From assembly GCA_016722655.1 (NCBI GenBank), contig JADKIR010000004.1, positions 372,001-436,000 on the forward strand: a stretch of DNA of 64,000 nucleotides, in the 5' to 3' direction. The notes under the pieces are model-generated. The model saw only the letters and a list, made by a program, of their open reading frames with translations, was not told the DNA's origin and did no database searches. This DNA comes from Cytophagaceae bacterium. Lineage in GTDB: Bacteria > Bacteroidota > Bacteroidia > Cytophagales > Spirosomataceae. Shown piece after piece: positions 18,150 through 26,653 of the stretch (position 1 is its first letter; each line of letters begins with the position of its first letter). A program made the translations under genes and the position numbers.

Positions 18150-20462
18150 TTAAAAGTCTTTCCCTACTGAAATATAAAACTTGGGGCTGTTATACTCTTT
18201 ATCTTCCCGGCCAATCGCATAGTCAACTTTAACCAAAACGCCCAAAATTGTGGTTCTTATTCCGGCACCAAAACCAGCCAAAAACGGGTTTTTGAAATTA
18301 GTTACTTCTGCAAAAAACGGGCTTTTATCGTCGCCTAATAGGATGGTATTTAAACTATTTTGTTTTGAGAAAGGTCCTGCAGAGCCATTCCAGGCGGTGC
18401 CAATATCTGTAAATAATACTAATTGTAAGCTTCTCAAAAGTGAGCTGGACATTGAGCTTCTGGGAAAGTACTCTGACATATAAGCCCTTAATTCCAAGTT
18501 AGTTAATAAATGGTTATGTCCATAAAGCCGTGCAAAGTCAAACCCTCTGAGATTGCCCGCAAAATTATAAAAAAGGATATCTCTCATATCACCCTCCTTA
18601 CCCGGAATAAGTGTCTCAGCAAAATAGATAGAGCGATTTATCCAGTTTTCAGCACCCCCAATGAAAGTAAATTTGGGCGAATTACCTGACGAACGACCGT
18701 AATTGATTCTCCCTGCACCAACTAACCCTTTCACTATGGGTTGATAATGCCTGATATCAATATTTAACTTATTGAAATTAAATCTATTATCTCCAATATT
18801 CTTAACTTTTTCATAAGATAAAATACCTTTTGTACCCAATTCAAATCCTTTGGAATCAGATAATTTGGTTTTGTCATAAACCAAATCAAACTTAGGGTTT
18901 AAATAATACTGGTTTAGGTTAGACCTGTTTTTTGAAAGATCAAAAATATCATACTCTATATCTGTGGTTTTCAGCAAATTAACAGCTATGGATGCTTTTA
19001 AATTCTGATTTATAGGATATACTCCTGCTGTAGAAAAATTTTGAGATATCAATCGCCTGAGCAAATATGGATTTTCTTCTGTCAAAAACATTTTCAATGC
19101 TCTGAACAGGTAAATATTAGATTCATCTATACTTTCAATATTTATAGATCGTTTCTTATATTCAAAAATAAAATCTAGCTTTTTAGTGTAATTACCATAA
19201 TTAATTGTGTAATCGAAGTTTTTAAATAAGGGGGTCGAGGGCCTTAGATATCCGGAAAATGTTAAAATATTATTCTCAAGTAAATCATTAAATATCAATC
19301 TACTACCTATACCAAATCGCCTAATTGGATCGATCAGAATATCATAGGTACTACCATTTGATACAAAATAATTTTTATAGGCCTTCACCTGGCTCAATTT
19401 TATTCTATCTGTGGATTTCTCCAGACCGGAATCCTTATTTGAAACAACTGCAGTTGACTGATTATCAGTAAATTTTCGTTCACTTTTGTATTTCTCAATA
19501 TTCTTTAAATCAAAGACATAGTTCTCTGTATCAATTTCCCCCGGATTAAGTTTTTCCACACTTTCATTTGTAACAATCGTTTCATTTGAAGATTCAGTTG
19601 GCTTTATCTGAGCCTCTATTGTTTTTTCGTTAACCACAGGATTGACATAGAAGCTCTTCCACTCCCTCAAAAACTTATTAAATGATACCCCAAGTGTGCT
19701 AGTAATACTCGATTGTTCATTTCTGATAATTCGGGTCAAGTTCAAAATATTGGAGATATTTTCTTTACCGTATTTTAGGGCAATATAATTCCAGATAGAT
19801 TGACCAACTAACTCAGCATCAGCATCTTTAAGGCTAGAAAGTTTTTGATTTTGTAAAACATCAATTCTATTCCTGAATTCGGAAAATTTATGATTGTTAT
19901 TATTTTCAGCAATGTAGGCCGCAATACCCTTGATATACCAATCAGGCACCATCAATAATAGTTGACTTTGGACGGCTTCTTTCAAAGACCCTCCATACAG
20001 CATATCATATACAAATAAGGTTGAAATTTCTTTTATTAATTCTTTCTGAAAAAGGGAATCGTTTTTTTGGTAGGCAATCTGGATACGTGCTTTGCTGAGG
20101 TTCAGTACTTTACCATCTAATTCCATCGAAGAAACCAGACCTATATTACTTTGTCTTTTATCCTCCGGTGAAGTATAAATGTAGATTTTCATGACCGAAA
20201 ATGGCGTATAACCAAGTATATCAGTTATTCTTCCATGCTCTTCTTCGGCTTTTCTGGCAGCTTTTTTGGCTAGTTCTTCTCCCCCCCGGTAAAAGTTAAA
20301 TTCGAAATTATTGCTCTTTATTGTTTTCCATTCAAACCGCTTGGTCTGAACCCTACTTTTGCCAAATTCTTCATTTTTTATACCATAATAATTCTGTGAA
20401 AACGCAATATTTTCAGAAAAAAACAACCCGATTATTACAAAAAATAAACTTTTTAGCTTCAT
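18150..20462 (-). CDS. Outer-membrane beta-barrel (BamA/surface-antigen type) fused to a degenerate peptidase-like domain
   Basis: 770 residues with a signal peptide (MKLKSLFFVIIGLFFSENIAFSQ; ATG at 20462, three residues inside the longest frame). Residues about 25-260 resemble the gluzincin 'peptidase MA' fold: an N-terminal segment on extracellular-surface strands, then a helix where HExxH is expected, followed by PDWYIKGIAAYIAEN, the usual downstream P-W-hydrophobic-x-G-x-A-x-Y motif. The zinc motif itself reads KEIST, so zinc catalysis is unlikely. Residues about 350-770 look like a surface-antigen/BamA-like barrel, with NLRGFDFARLYGHN and LFTDIGTAWNGSAGPF, a GAGIRTTILGVLVKVDYAIG strand pair, and a terminal SVGKDF. 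It is the last gene of the miaA-cmk-oxidoreductase run, 37 nt after the oxidoreductase. Function unknown; assembly or transport at the outer membrane is possible. Confidence 0.65.
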   Translation of the reverse strand: MKLKSLFFVIIGLFFSENIAFSQNYYGIKNEEFGKSRVQTKRFEWKTIKSNNFEFNFYRGGEELAKKAARKAEEEHGRITDILGYTPFSVMKIYIYTSPEDKRQSNIGLVSSMELDGKVLNLSKARIQIAYQKNDSLFQKELIKEISTLFVYDMLYGGSLKEAVQSQLLLMVPDWYIKGIAAYIAENNNNHKFSEFRNRIDVLQNQKLSSLKDADAELVGQSIWNYIALKYGKENISNILNLTRIIRNEQSSITSTLGVSFNKFLREWKSFYVNPVVNEKTIEAQIKPTESSNETIVTNESVEKLNPGEIDTENYVFDLKNIEKYKSERKFTDNQSTAVVSNKDSGLEKSTDRIKLSQVKAYKNYFVSNGSTYDILIDPIRRFGIGSRLIFNDLLENNILTFSGYLRPSTPLFKNFDYTINYGNYTKKLDFIFEYKKRSINIESIDESNIYLFRALKMFLTEENPYLLRRLISQNFSTAGVYPINQNLKASIAVNLLKTTDIEYDIFDLSKNRSNLNQYYLNPKFDLVYDKTKLSDSKGFELGTKGILSYEKVKNIGDNRFNFNKLNIDIRHYQPIVKGLVGAGRINYGRSSGNSPKFTFIGGAENWINRSIYFAETLIPGKEGDMRDILFYNFAGNLRGFDFARLYGHNHLLTNLELRAYMSEYFPRSSMSSSLLRSLQLVLFTDIGTAWNGSAGPFSKQNSLNTILLGDDKSPFFAEVTNFKNPFLAGFGAGIRTTILGVLVKVDYAIGREDKEYNSPKFYISVGKDF

Positions 20463-20499
20463 TCCGATCAATAATTATATCTTTTTCAGATAGTTTAGA

Positions 20500-21564
20500 T
20501 TACGAAAATAACGAATAAAACCTTTCAATGTTTGCTTCAGGATGTATATCTTTTTCTCCGGATAAAAATCCCAGAAACTGCTCCACAAAGTAAGGTGCAA
20601 TAGATACGCCTTTTGTACCCAATCCGTTGAAACAAAATACATTTTTTTCTGAGGGATGTACTCCAAAAAATGGCCGCCTGTCTTGCGTAGAAGGTCTTAC
20701 ACCTGCCTGCTGGCCTATTACTTTAACGGCTTTTTTAAGAAATTTAGAAGTTTTTGTCAATAATTCTTCCCTGGCCTCGGAAGTGATTTCAAAATCAAGT
20801 TTGTCCCAACTATAAGTTGCTCCTAGCCTTACTTTTCCATCTCCCAATGGCATTACCCACTTACCCTGATTCATAATTTTGGTGACATTGTAGTTTTCTA
20901 CTTCCGCTATTACAGTCTCACCTTTTACCGGATTAAATGGCAACCAGGAAAACCAGGGGTTGTTTTTTGCAAAAAAACCATCACAAAATATTATAGCATT
21001 GGCTGAGAAATCTTTATAAGAAACCTTATCTGGATTCACCATAATTTGCTTATAATCAATAAACTCATTTAAAACAACTTGCCCATTTAAAATCAACTTT
21101 TCTTTGATTTTATCCAGCATCACTTTGATGTCAACCCAGCCGGCCATTTTGGTGTCGAGTCCCCCTAATTCAGATTTGATATCTTTCTCAAGTTGGGAAT
21201 CTGGTGCTTTCAAATCGAGATAATCGTAGAGGTCGTTGTGCTCCATTTGTCTCGCAAAATATGCCTTGTTTTCTTCATTGGAAAAAGGCCTGAAAACCCC
21301 GATGGGGTGAAAAAAACTCGCCTGAAATTCCTTTTCCATGGCAGTAAAATAGTCGAAGAAATATGGAAAAAGTTTGTCGGCTAGCCATGTTTTTCCAAGA
21401 CTTTTCCCTGTGATAGGATTAAACATTCCACCTGCAACGAGGCTTGAGGAGCCCATAGAATCGTCAGAAACTATGAGTAGTTTTTTGCCCTGATTGGTGA
21501 GTTCGTTGGCGATAAGTGAGCCGGCCAGTCCTCTGCCCACTATGATATAATCGTATGTTTTCAT
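20500..21564 (-). CDS. FAD-dependent oxidoreductase, D-amino-acid-oxidase/glycine-oxidase fold
   Basis: 354-residue soluble flavoprotein. The N-terminal dinucleotide-binding motif VGRGLAGSLIANEL (GxGxxG) follows a beta strand at residues 5-10, and ends with the acidic stretch VSDDS. A substrate-domain segment resembles DAO enzymes (NPVKGETVIAEV), and the C-terminal FAD loop is FNGLGTKGVSIAPYFVEQF, equivalent to the GHG/GxGTKG motif. This family oxidises amine C-N bonds of small substrates to imines, and the exact substrate cannot be read here. Its start overlaps the cmk stop by one base (TAATG), so translation is coupled. Nothing in the neighbourhood points to thiamine synthesis, so I do not call it ThiO. 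Confidence 0.75.
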   Translation of the reverse strand: MKTYDYIIVGRGLAGSLIANELTNQGKKLLIVSDDSMGSSSLVAGGMFNPITGKSLGKTWLADKLFPYFFDYFTAMEKEFQASFFHPIGVFRPFSNEENKAYFARQMEHNDLYDYLDLKAPDSQLEKDIKSELGGLDTKMAGWVDIKVMLDKIKEKLILNGQVVLNEFIDYKQIMVNPDKVSYKDFSANAIIFCDGFFAKNNPWFSWLPFNPVKGETVIAEVENYNVTKIMNQGKWVMPLGDGKVRLGATYSWDKLDFEITSEAREELLTKTSKFLKKAVKVIGQQAGVRPSTQDRRPFFGVHPSEKNVFCFNGLGTKGVSIAPYFVEQFLGFLSGEKDIHPEANIERFYSLFS

Positions 21565-22241
21565 TATCGGTTCATGACCATATCGGCCAATAATATTACC
21601 TGATCTACCTGCTCATCGAGCGTCATAAAAGTAGTGTCAATTTCAATAGCATCTTCGGCTTTTCTTAATGGACTTTCAGTACGGGTTGTGTCAATTTTAT
21701 CCCTATTTTCGATATTAGTTAAAATTTCTTCCAGGTCTAATGTCTCCCCTTTAGCCATCAATTCTATTTGTCGCCTTTGGGCCCTTACCAGAGGGTCGGC
21801 AGTCATAAATATTTTCAATTCTGCTTCCGGAAAAACCACTGTGCCTATGTCTCGACCGTCCATAACCAACCCTTTTTTCTTACCCATTTTCCGCTGCTGA
21901 TCTACCATTGCATGCCTTACAGAAGCAATTGCACTAACCTCACTTACCCTATTTGCCACATAAAGTTTCCTGATTTCGTCTTCTACATTCAGTCCATTCA
22001 GATATACGTGATTTTGTCCTTCGGCGTTTCGTCTGAAGTCAATTGTGATATTGGAGAGTGCAGTTTCTATTGCTTTATCGTCATTGACCGAGACGTGTTT
22101 TTGGATAAAATACAGTGTAACCGCCCTATACATAGCACCGGTGTCGATATAGCTGTAACCGAGGTTTTGGGCCACTGCTTTTGCGGTTGAACTTTTCCCA
22201 CAAGACGAATAGCCGTCAACTGCTATGATGATTTTTGACAT
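21564..22241 (-). CDS. cmk: Cytidylate kinase
   Basis: Phosphorylates CMP and dCMP with ATP in pyrimidine nucleotide recycling. The 225-residue length is normal. Motifs: P-loop GYSSCGKSSTAKAVA (residues about 10-24), YIDTGAMYRAVTLY for nucleotide binding, MDGRDIGTVVFP, the lid arginines in ADPLVRAQRRQIEL, and the C-terminal RTESPLRKAEDAIEIDTT. The ATG at 22241 gives MSKIIIAVDGYSS, the standard beginning. The gene follows miaA after 66 nt and overlaps the oxidoreductase downstream by one base. Confidence 0.95.
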   Translation of the reverse strand: MSKIIIAVDGYSSCGKSSTAKAVAQNLGYSYIDTGAMYRAVTLYFIQKHVSVNDDKAIETALSNITIDFRRNAEGQNHVYLNGLNVEDEIRKLYVANRVSEVSAIASVRHAMVDQQRKMGKKKGLVMDGRDIGTVVFPEAELKIFMTADPLVRAQRRQIELMAKGETLDLEEILTNIENRDKIDTTRTESPLRKAEDAIEIDTTFMTLDEQVDQVILLADMVMNR

Positions 22242-22307
22242 AGTTTAAATTTTATACAAAATAAAGAAATTTGACTCAAATACCCGAATCAAATCTTATG
22301 AAGAATA

Positions 22308-23231
22308 TCAGATTTTACCCAGCTTTTTCAGAATAAAGTCTTCAGCAATTCGTGGTTTTCCGGCTTCAAACCACTCAAAAGTATCCTGATTTTTAAACCA
22401 TGTAAGCTGGCGTTTTGCATACCTGCGGGTGTTGCGTTTGAGAAGCTCAACCATGGTTTGAAAGTCATATTCGTTTTTAAAAAACCCAAAAACCTCCTTA
22501 TAACCAACCGTTTGCAGAGCATTATGGTTTTCAAAATTTTTTAAAGTTTCTACTTCACTAAGTAACCCGGACTCCAGCATCTGATCAACTCTTTGGTTGA
22601 TTCTGCTATAAAGCTCTTCCCGGGGGCGTTCAAGACCAATTTTAATTACCTCATAATCAAGCTGTTTTTCTTTTATCGCCTTAAATGAAGAAAACTTACT
22701 ACCTGTGCCTTCACAAACTTCCAGGGCACGGACTACACGCTGGCTGTTTTGGATATCAATATTTTCAAAAGTCTCAGGATCAGTTTCTTTCAATTCTTTT
22801 TGCAAAATCTCAATCCCTTCATTTTCAAGTCTTTTCATATATTTCTCTCTGATTTCCGGGGCAACGGCGGGCATATCATCAAGTCCATATAGTAATGCTT
22901 TTACAAACAATCCTGAGCCACCGGTGAGTATGGCCACATGGTTGTTTTTAAAATATTCTGTTAAAAGATTATCGGCTTGTCTTTCAAAATCACCGGCACT
23001 AAAATCGTCATTGATGCTATGGCTATCAATAAAATGATGTTTGATTCCACCCATTTCGGTCTGACTTGGTTTGGCTGTACCAATGGTCATTTCTTTGTAA
23101 AACTGTCTGGAATCAGCCGAGAATATTTCACAATCGAGTTTTTGGGCCAATTGTACACAAAAATCTGTTTTCCCCACCGCCGTAGGACCCACTACCACAA
23201 TCAAAACAGGTTTTTTGAGCTTTTCTGCCAA
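22308..23231 (-). CDS. miaA: tRNA dimethylallyltransferase, TTG start
   Basis: Transfers a dimethylallyl group to A37 of tRNAs that read UNN codons. The protein is 307 residues. Motifs: P-loop VGPTAVGKTDF, SADSRQFYKEMTIGTAKPS, HHFIDSHSIND, GDFERQA, the tRNA-binding GGSGLFVKALLYG, and KRNTRRYAKRQLTWF at the C-terminal side. No ATG lies in this frame between the upstream stop and the P-loop. The first usable initiator is TTG at 23231 (TTG GCA GAA AAG), which gives a normal-length N-terminus. An ATG at 23241 is out of frame. Divergent from the DUF4230-like gene, with a 75-nt gap holding both promoters. Confidence 0.93.
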   Translation of the reverse strand: MAEKLKKPVLIVVVGPTAVGKTDFCVQLAQKLDCEIFSADSRQFYKEMTIGTAKPSQTEMGGIKHHFIDSHSINDDFSAGDFERQADNLLTEYFKNNHVAILTGGSGLFVKALLYGLDDMPAVAPEIREKYMKRLENEGIEILQKELKETDPETFENIDIQNSQRVVRALEVCEGTGSKFSSFKAIKEKQLDYEVIKIGLERPREELYSRINQRVDQMLESGLLSEVETLKNFENHNALQTVGYKEVFGFFKNEYDFQTMVELLKRNTRRYAKRQLTWFKNQDTFEWFEAGKPRIAEDFILKKLGKI

Positions 23232-23306
23232 ACTATCTTCATTTTTCTGTTACAAACTTACTATAAAATTAGTTTTTTCTTAACTTCGAATCTCAATACA
23301 ACAAAT

Positions 23307-23930
23307 ATGGAAATCATTCTTTTCTTGGTGGCTGTAATAATTGGTGGAATCGCTTCCTGGCAGATTTTTAACTGGATGTATGGCAAAAAGCTCAAAGACA
23401 ACAAAGAAAATATCAGAGTAGAATCTAATATTTTGCTGGAAAGAATTGAAAAAGTATTCAAAGTCGTATTGGCCGAGGGGTATTTTACTGAAATATATGA
23501 TCACAATTCTCACAAAGATGTTTTTGGACTTTTCAAATTAAAAAACAAAGCCCTTGTGGTGGCAAAAGCCAAGGTGTCAGTAGGTTATGATTTTTCGAAA
23601 ATGAAATTTAACCGCGATAATGCCGAACGTAAGCTGGTGATTGAAGAATTTGCTCCTGCCGAGATCCTTTCCATTGATACCGATTATAAATTTTACGATA
23701 TCAATCAGGGCCTTTTGATGAAATTTAACAATGAAGACTACACTTCTATTCTTTCTGAAGCCAAAAAAATGATGCTTGAGAAGGCCAAAGAGAGTGATTT
23801 GCCTCAAATCGCAGCCAATCAGGTGAAAGTGATGATGAAACAACTGGCAGCTTCAATGAACTGGGAACTGGACATAAAAGCATTGCCACCCCAAAACGCT
23901 ACTTTATTGCTTGAAGGAGATACAAACTGA
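23307..23930 (+). CDS. DUF4230-like membrane-anchored protein
   Basis: 207 residues. An N-terminal transmembrane helix (about residues 2-20, ILFLVAVIIGGIASWQIF) is followed by a short basic stretch and a soluble alpha/beta domain. Features fitting the DUF4230 family: VFKVVLAEGYFTEIYDH, KNKALVVAKAKVSVGYDFSK (a strand typical of these proteins) and the closing segment with AKESDLPQIAANQ. The true start is the ATG at 23307. The open frame continues upstream to 22977 only because it runs antisense through miaA. No catalytic residues are recognisable. It probably sits on the cytoplasmic membrane with most of its mass outside the cytoplasm, and its role is unknown. Confidence 0.7.
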   Translation: MEIILFLVAVIIGGIASWQIFNWMYGKKLKDNKENIRVESNILLERIEKVFKVVLAEGYFTEIYDHNSHKDVFGLFKLKNKALVVAKAKVSVGYDFSKMKFNRDNAERKLVIEEFAPAEILSIDTDYKFYDINQGLLMKFNNEDYTSILSEAKKMMLEKAKESDLPQIAANQVKVMMKQLAASMNWELDIKALPPQNATLLLEGDTN

Positions 23931-23996
23931 CCCTTTTAAAAATCAAGTTTTGGGCTTTATTGGGTTCTAAAAACACACGATTTCGGTTTTAAGCAT

Positions 23997-24004
23997 TACC
24001 TTTG
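23997..24004 (+). promoter_or_regulatory. -7 element (TACCTTTG) of the methyltransferase-like gene
   Basis: TACCTTTG matches TAnnTTTG and ends 22 nt before the ATG at 24027. I do not see a clear TTTG at the -33 position, so support is partial. Confidence 0.35.
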
Positions 24005-24026
24005 TATTTTAATAATAAATAAATTA

Positions 24027-24773
24027 ATGGCTTTAATAGAAGAACTGGAAGACCAGGGAAATGTGCTGTTCAGATACCGTAGTTATATCCCACTGGTATT
24101 TTTGGGCACCGGACTGGGTTTATATATTTACAAAATCAACAATATGACTTACCCCGACCTGGGTTTTAACTATTGGTTGATCTCACTTTTTGTTGGGTTT
24201 GCCGGTCTTGCTGTACGTATTTATGCCGTGGGACATACTCCAAAAAACACCTCTGGTCGTAATACTGCTGATGGTCAAATCGCCGACGAACTTAATCAAA
24301 CCGGCATTTATTCTTTTGTGCGTCATCCATTGTATCTGGGCAATTTTCTGATGTGGCTGGCAGTGGGTATGCTCACAGCTGACCTTTGGTATATCGTGGC
24401 ATTTACTTTGGCTTATTGGGTTTATTATGAGCGTATTATGTTTGCCGAAGAAGCATTTTTAAGGAAAAAATTTGGAGAGACATATCTGAAATGGGCCTCT
24501 GACAAGCCGGCATTTATTCCAAAATTTAAAACTCCTCTAAAACCAAAATACCCATTTTCCATCAAAAAAATCCTGAAAAAAGAGAAGAATGGAGTTGCAG
24601 CCTTGTTTTTGCTGTTTTATGTTTTTGAAATCGTAGGCGAATATATCCGCTGGGGAAGTTTTGAGTTTAAGCCTACTTTTTGGTTCTGGGGCTTTGCAGT
24701 AAGTACAGTGGTGTATTTAGTTCTTAAATTTATCAAAAAATACACTCAGATTCTGGACGAAGAAGGCAGGTAA
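24027..24773 (+). CDS. Isoprenylcysteine/phospholipid methyltransferase-like integral membrane protein
   Basis: 248 residues with about five to six hydrophobic segments. The family core is GIYSFVRHPLYLGNFLMWLA (residues about 92-112), where the RHPxYxG motif binds the substrate and cofactor in ICMT/PEMT-type methyltransferases. It is followed by ERIMFAEEAFLRKKFGETYLKW, matching the E-x8-FG-x-x-Y signature. Enzymes of this fold use S-adenosylmethionine to methylate small membrane-associated substrates. The bacterial substrate is unknown. The ATG at 24027 follows a promoter-like TACCTTTG, and a hairpin terminator overlaps its stop codon, so it seems to be a single-gene unit. Confidence 0.75.
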   Translation: MALIEELEDQGNVLFRYRSYIPLVFLGTGLGLYIYKINNMTYPDLGFNYWLISLFVGFAGLAVRIYAVGHTPKNTSGRNTADGQIADELNQTGIYSFVRHPLYLGNFLMWLAVGMLTADLWYIVAFTLAYWVYYERIMFAEEAFLRKKFGETYLKWASDKPAFIPKFKTPLKPKYPFSIKKILKKEKNGVAALFLLFYVFEIVGEYIRWGSFEFKPTFWFWGFAVSTVVYLVLKFIKKYTQILDEEGR

Positions 24774-24811
24774 AAGCAAACCTGTCCCTACCTCAAAGGG
24801 GGATTGCTTTT
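24772..24811 (+). terminator. Intrinsic terminator after the methyltransferase-like gene
   Basis: AAAAGCAA (24772-24779) pairs with TTGCTTTT (24804-24811). The stem is extended by a CC/GG pairing and followed by further Ts. Confidence 0.55.
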
Positions 24812-24873
24812 TTAACTATTCTTGTAAATATTCACAGTTGCCTGTTCATTGTTGCCTAAAAATTAACCAAAAA

Positions 24874-26427
24874 ATGAAAAGAGAAATCGATGGCATATTG
24901 ACAAAAATATCTTACGGATACCTAAGCTTGCCGTTCCTTATTTTTTGTATGTCATGGCTCAATAATTGGTCAGCGGCCTTGTTTTCTATCATCATTCTGG
25001 TAAGTTTTTATTTTATTCTTAAAACCGTAAAAAACGACCGGGAATCTTCAATGGCAGTTCTCAGACACCCCAAACAATTAATCTGGATACTAATTGCTAT
25101 CGTTTTTATAATATTCTTTTCGGGCATCGGTTCCTATACTTTTCAAAATGACGATCACCTTTACCGAAACGCCATTTTTCGTGATCTGGTTAAATACGAA
25201 TGGCCTGTCATATACCATGTAAAGGGTTTTCCCGGGCATTTTTTAGATGGAAAAACCACCATGATGACCTATTATCTGGGTTATTATCTGCCTTCTGCGG
25301 CTTTGGGGAAGGTTTTTGGCTATGATTTTGCACGATTTGCATTATTCGCCTGGACTGTTTTGGGAACTATTTTGGCACTTTATCAGGTTGGAAAATTCCT
25401 TAAAAGGTTTAATTACAAAGTTTTATTATTGTTTTTTGGATGGGGTACCTTGTTTTTTATCGGCTCACTTTACAAATACGATTTCCTGAAATTATTTACC
25501 GACCCAGAAGATAATTACCTTTGGGCAGGAATGATTTTGTATGCCGACAGCAATCTTGGAATGATATACTGGACTTTTAATCAGTCACTTACAGCATGGA
25601 CTATCATGCTATTGATTTACAATAACGGAAGCAGCAAAAATGCTGTTTTTCTATATGCCCTCTGCTTTTATCTGAGTCCGTTTGCTTTTGCAGGGTTTTT
25701 GCCATTTATTTTATATTATTTCTGGAAAAATTTTGAAGGTAAATTTTCAGAAATCAAAGACTGGAAAACCAATTTACTCCGATACCTTTCATTTCAAAAT
25801 ACGCTCGGTGCAGCACTCATTTTTGGACTCAATTATGTATATCTGAGCTCCAATCAGGCAGGGAAGTTTTTCCAGATGCTTAGTCACTCTCCCCGAATTC
25901 TGATAATTTTTTATCTGCTTTCCTGGGCGGGGATTGCGATAGCTATTTTTTCAAAATACAAAAAAGACCCGTTTTATTGGCTTATTTTGGCGGTTTTGAT
26001 TCCTCTGCCGTTCTTTCAACAGGGCTATGGGATTGATTTCCCAGGTCGCTTGTCGATTCCTGCATTGTTTTTCCTTATGCTTTTGGTAGGTAAATTCCTG
26101 ATTGAGGAGCGAAACCTATGGAAGAGAATTCCGGTATTAATTTATCTGGTAATTTCCGCAGGAGGACATTTATTTTTTGAAACCGGAAAGTCAATTTTAT
26201 ATACTTCTGCCGAAAATATCAGTCATAAAACCACCCTCGACGACCGGATGATGGATTCGGAAAATACCGGGATCAGAAAACTTGGTACTCATCTAAAATC
26301 CCTTGAAGGAAAAAACATATGTATCCAGGATCTGGGCACTGTGGTAAACCCAAAAAACCCGGTAATCTGGAACTATATGGCTGATATAGAGGGTTCAAGA
26401 TTTTATAGGTGGTTTGCGGAGAAGTGA
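24874..26427 (+). CDS. Polytopic membrane protein, possibly GT-C glycosyltransferase-like
   Basis: 517 residues, mostly hydrophobic, with roughly ten to twelve predicted membrane segments. It does not match a family I can name with confidence. After the first three helices comes an extracytoplasmic loop with an acidic-aromatic motif (FQNDDHLYRNAIFRDLVKYE) and then FPGHFLDGKTTMMTYYLGYY. This resembles the first loop of GT-C-fold membrane glycosyltransferases and related DUF families, which carry catalytic acids there. The C-terminal ~60 residues are soluble. I chose the ATG at 24874 (MKREIDGILTK); the longer frame begins with a TTG at 24838 and would add 12 unlikely residues. It stands alone between a terminator and a promoter, with no polysaccharide genes nearby. 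Confidence 0.55.
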   Translation: MKREIDGILTKISYGYLSLPFLIFCMSWLNNWSAALFSIIILVSFYFILKTVKNDRESSMAVLRHPKQLIWILIAIVFIIFFSGIGSYTFQNDDHLYRNAIFRDLVKYEWPVIYHVKGFPGHFLDGKTTMMTYYLGYYLPSAALGKVFGYDFARFALFAWTVLGTILALYQVGKFLKRFNYKVLLLFFGWGTLFFIGSLYKYDFLKLFTDPEDNYLWAGMILYADSNLGMIYWTFNQSLTAWTIMLLIYNNGSSKNAVFLYALCFYLSPFAFAGFLPFILYYFWKNFEGKFSEIKDWKTNLLRYLSFQNTLGAALIFGLNYVYLSSNQAGKFFQMLSHSPRILIIFYLLSWAGIAIAIFSKYKKDPFYWLILAVLIPLPFFQQGYGIDFPGRLSIPALFFLMLLVGKFLIEERNLWKRIPVLIYLVISAGGHLFFETGKSILYTSAENISHKTTLDDRMMDSENTGIRKLGTHLKSLEGKNICIQDLGTVVNPKNPVIWNYMADIEGSRFYRWFAEK

Positions 26428-26445
26428 GGAAAATTTGTATTTTTG
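26413..26445 (+). promoter_or_regulatory. Promoter of the tandem paralogue pair
   Basis: TTTG (26413-26416), a 21-nt spacer, then TATTTTTG (26438-26445), a good match to the Bacteroidota consensus. The expected start near 26452 leaves a leader of about 23 nt before the ATG at 26475. The -33 element lies inside the end of the upstream gene. Confidence 0.5.
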
Positions 26446-26465
26446 AAATACACTTGAGAATTAAA

Positions 26466-26653
26466 TAAACCACCATGAAACTCACCCCCTACTACCTTCT
26501 TTTCTCATTGGCATTTTTGGGCATAATGGGCCAAAAAGCCTACGAATACAAACTTGAGCAAGACGACAAAAAAGAAGTTTTCTGCAAAAATGCAATGTTT
26601 TTATTACAAGCACCTGATAGCCTGAGTAATAGGGTGGTGAATTTTGATTTGCC
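26466..26653 (+). repeat. 188-bp direct repeat, copy 1 (5' end of paralogue 1)
   Basis: Repeats at 27216-27403 with about 93% identity by my hand count (14 differences). It starts at TAAACCACC just before the ATG and ends after ATTTTGATTTGCC. Similarity drops sharply beyond this point. The period between copies is 750 bp. Confidence 0.85.

Noticed and set aside
22977..23306. Upstream extension of the DUF4230-like frame
   Set aside because: This part is antisense to miaA and has no protein character; the membrane helix begins at the ATG at 23307.
24838..24873. TTG start 12 codons upstream of the polytopic membrane protein
   Set aside because: Adds unlikely residues; the ATG at 24874 begins directly before the first helix region.
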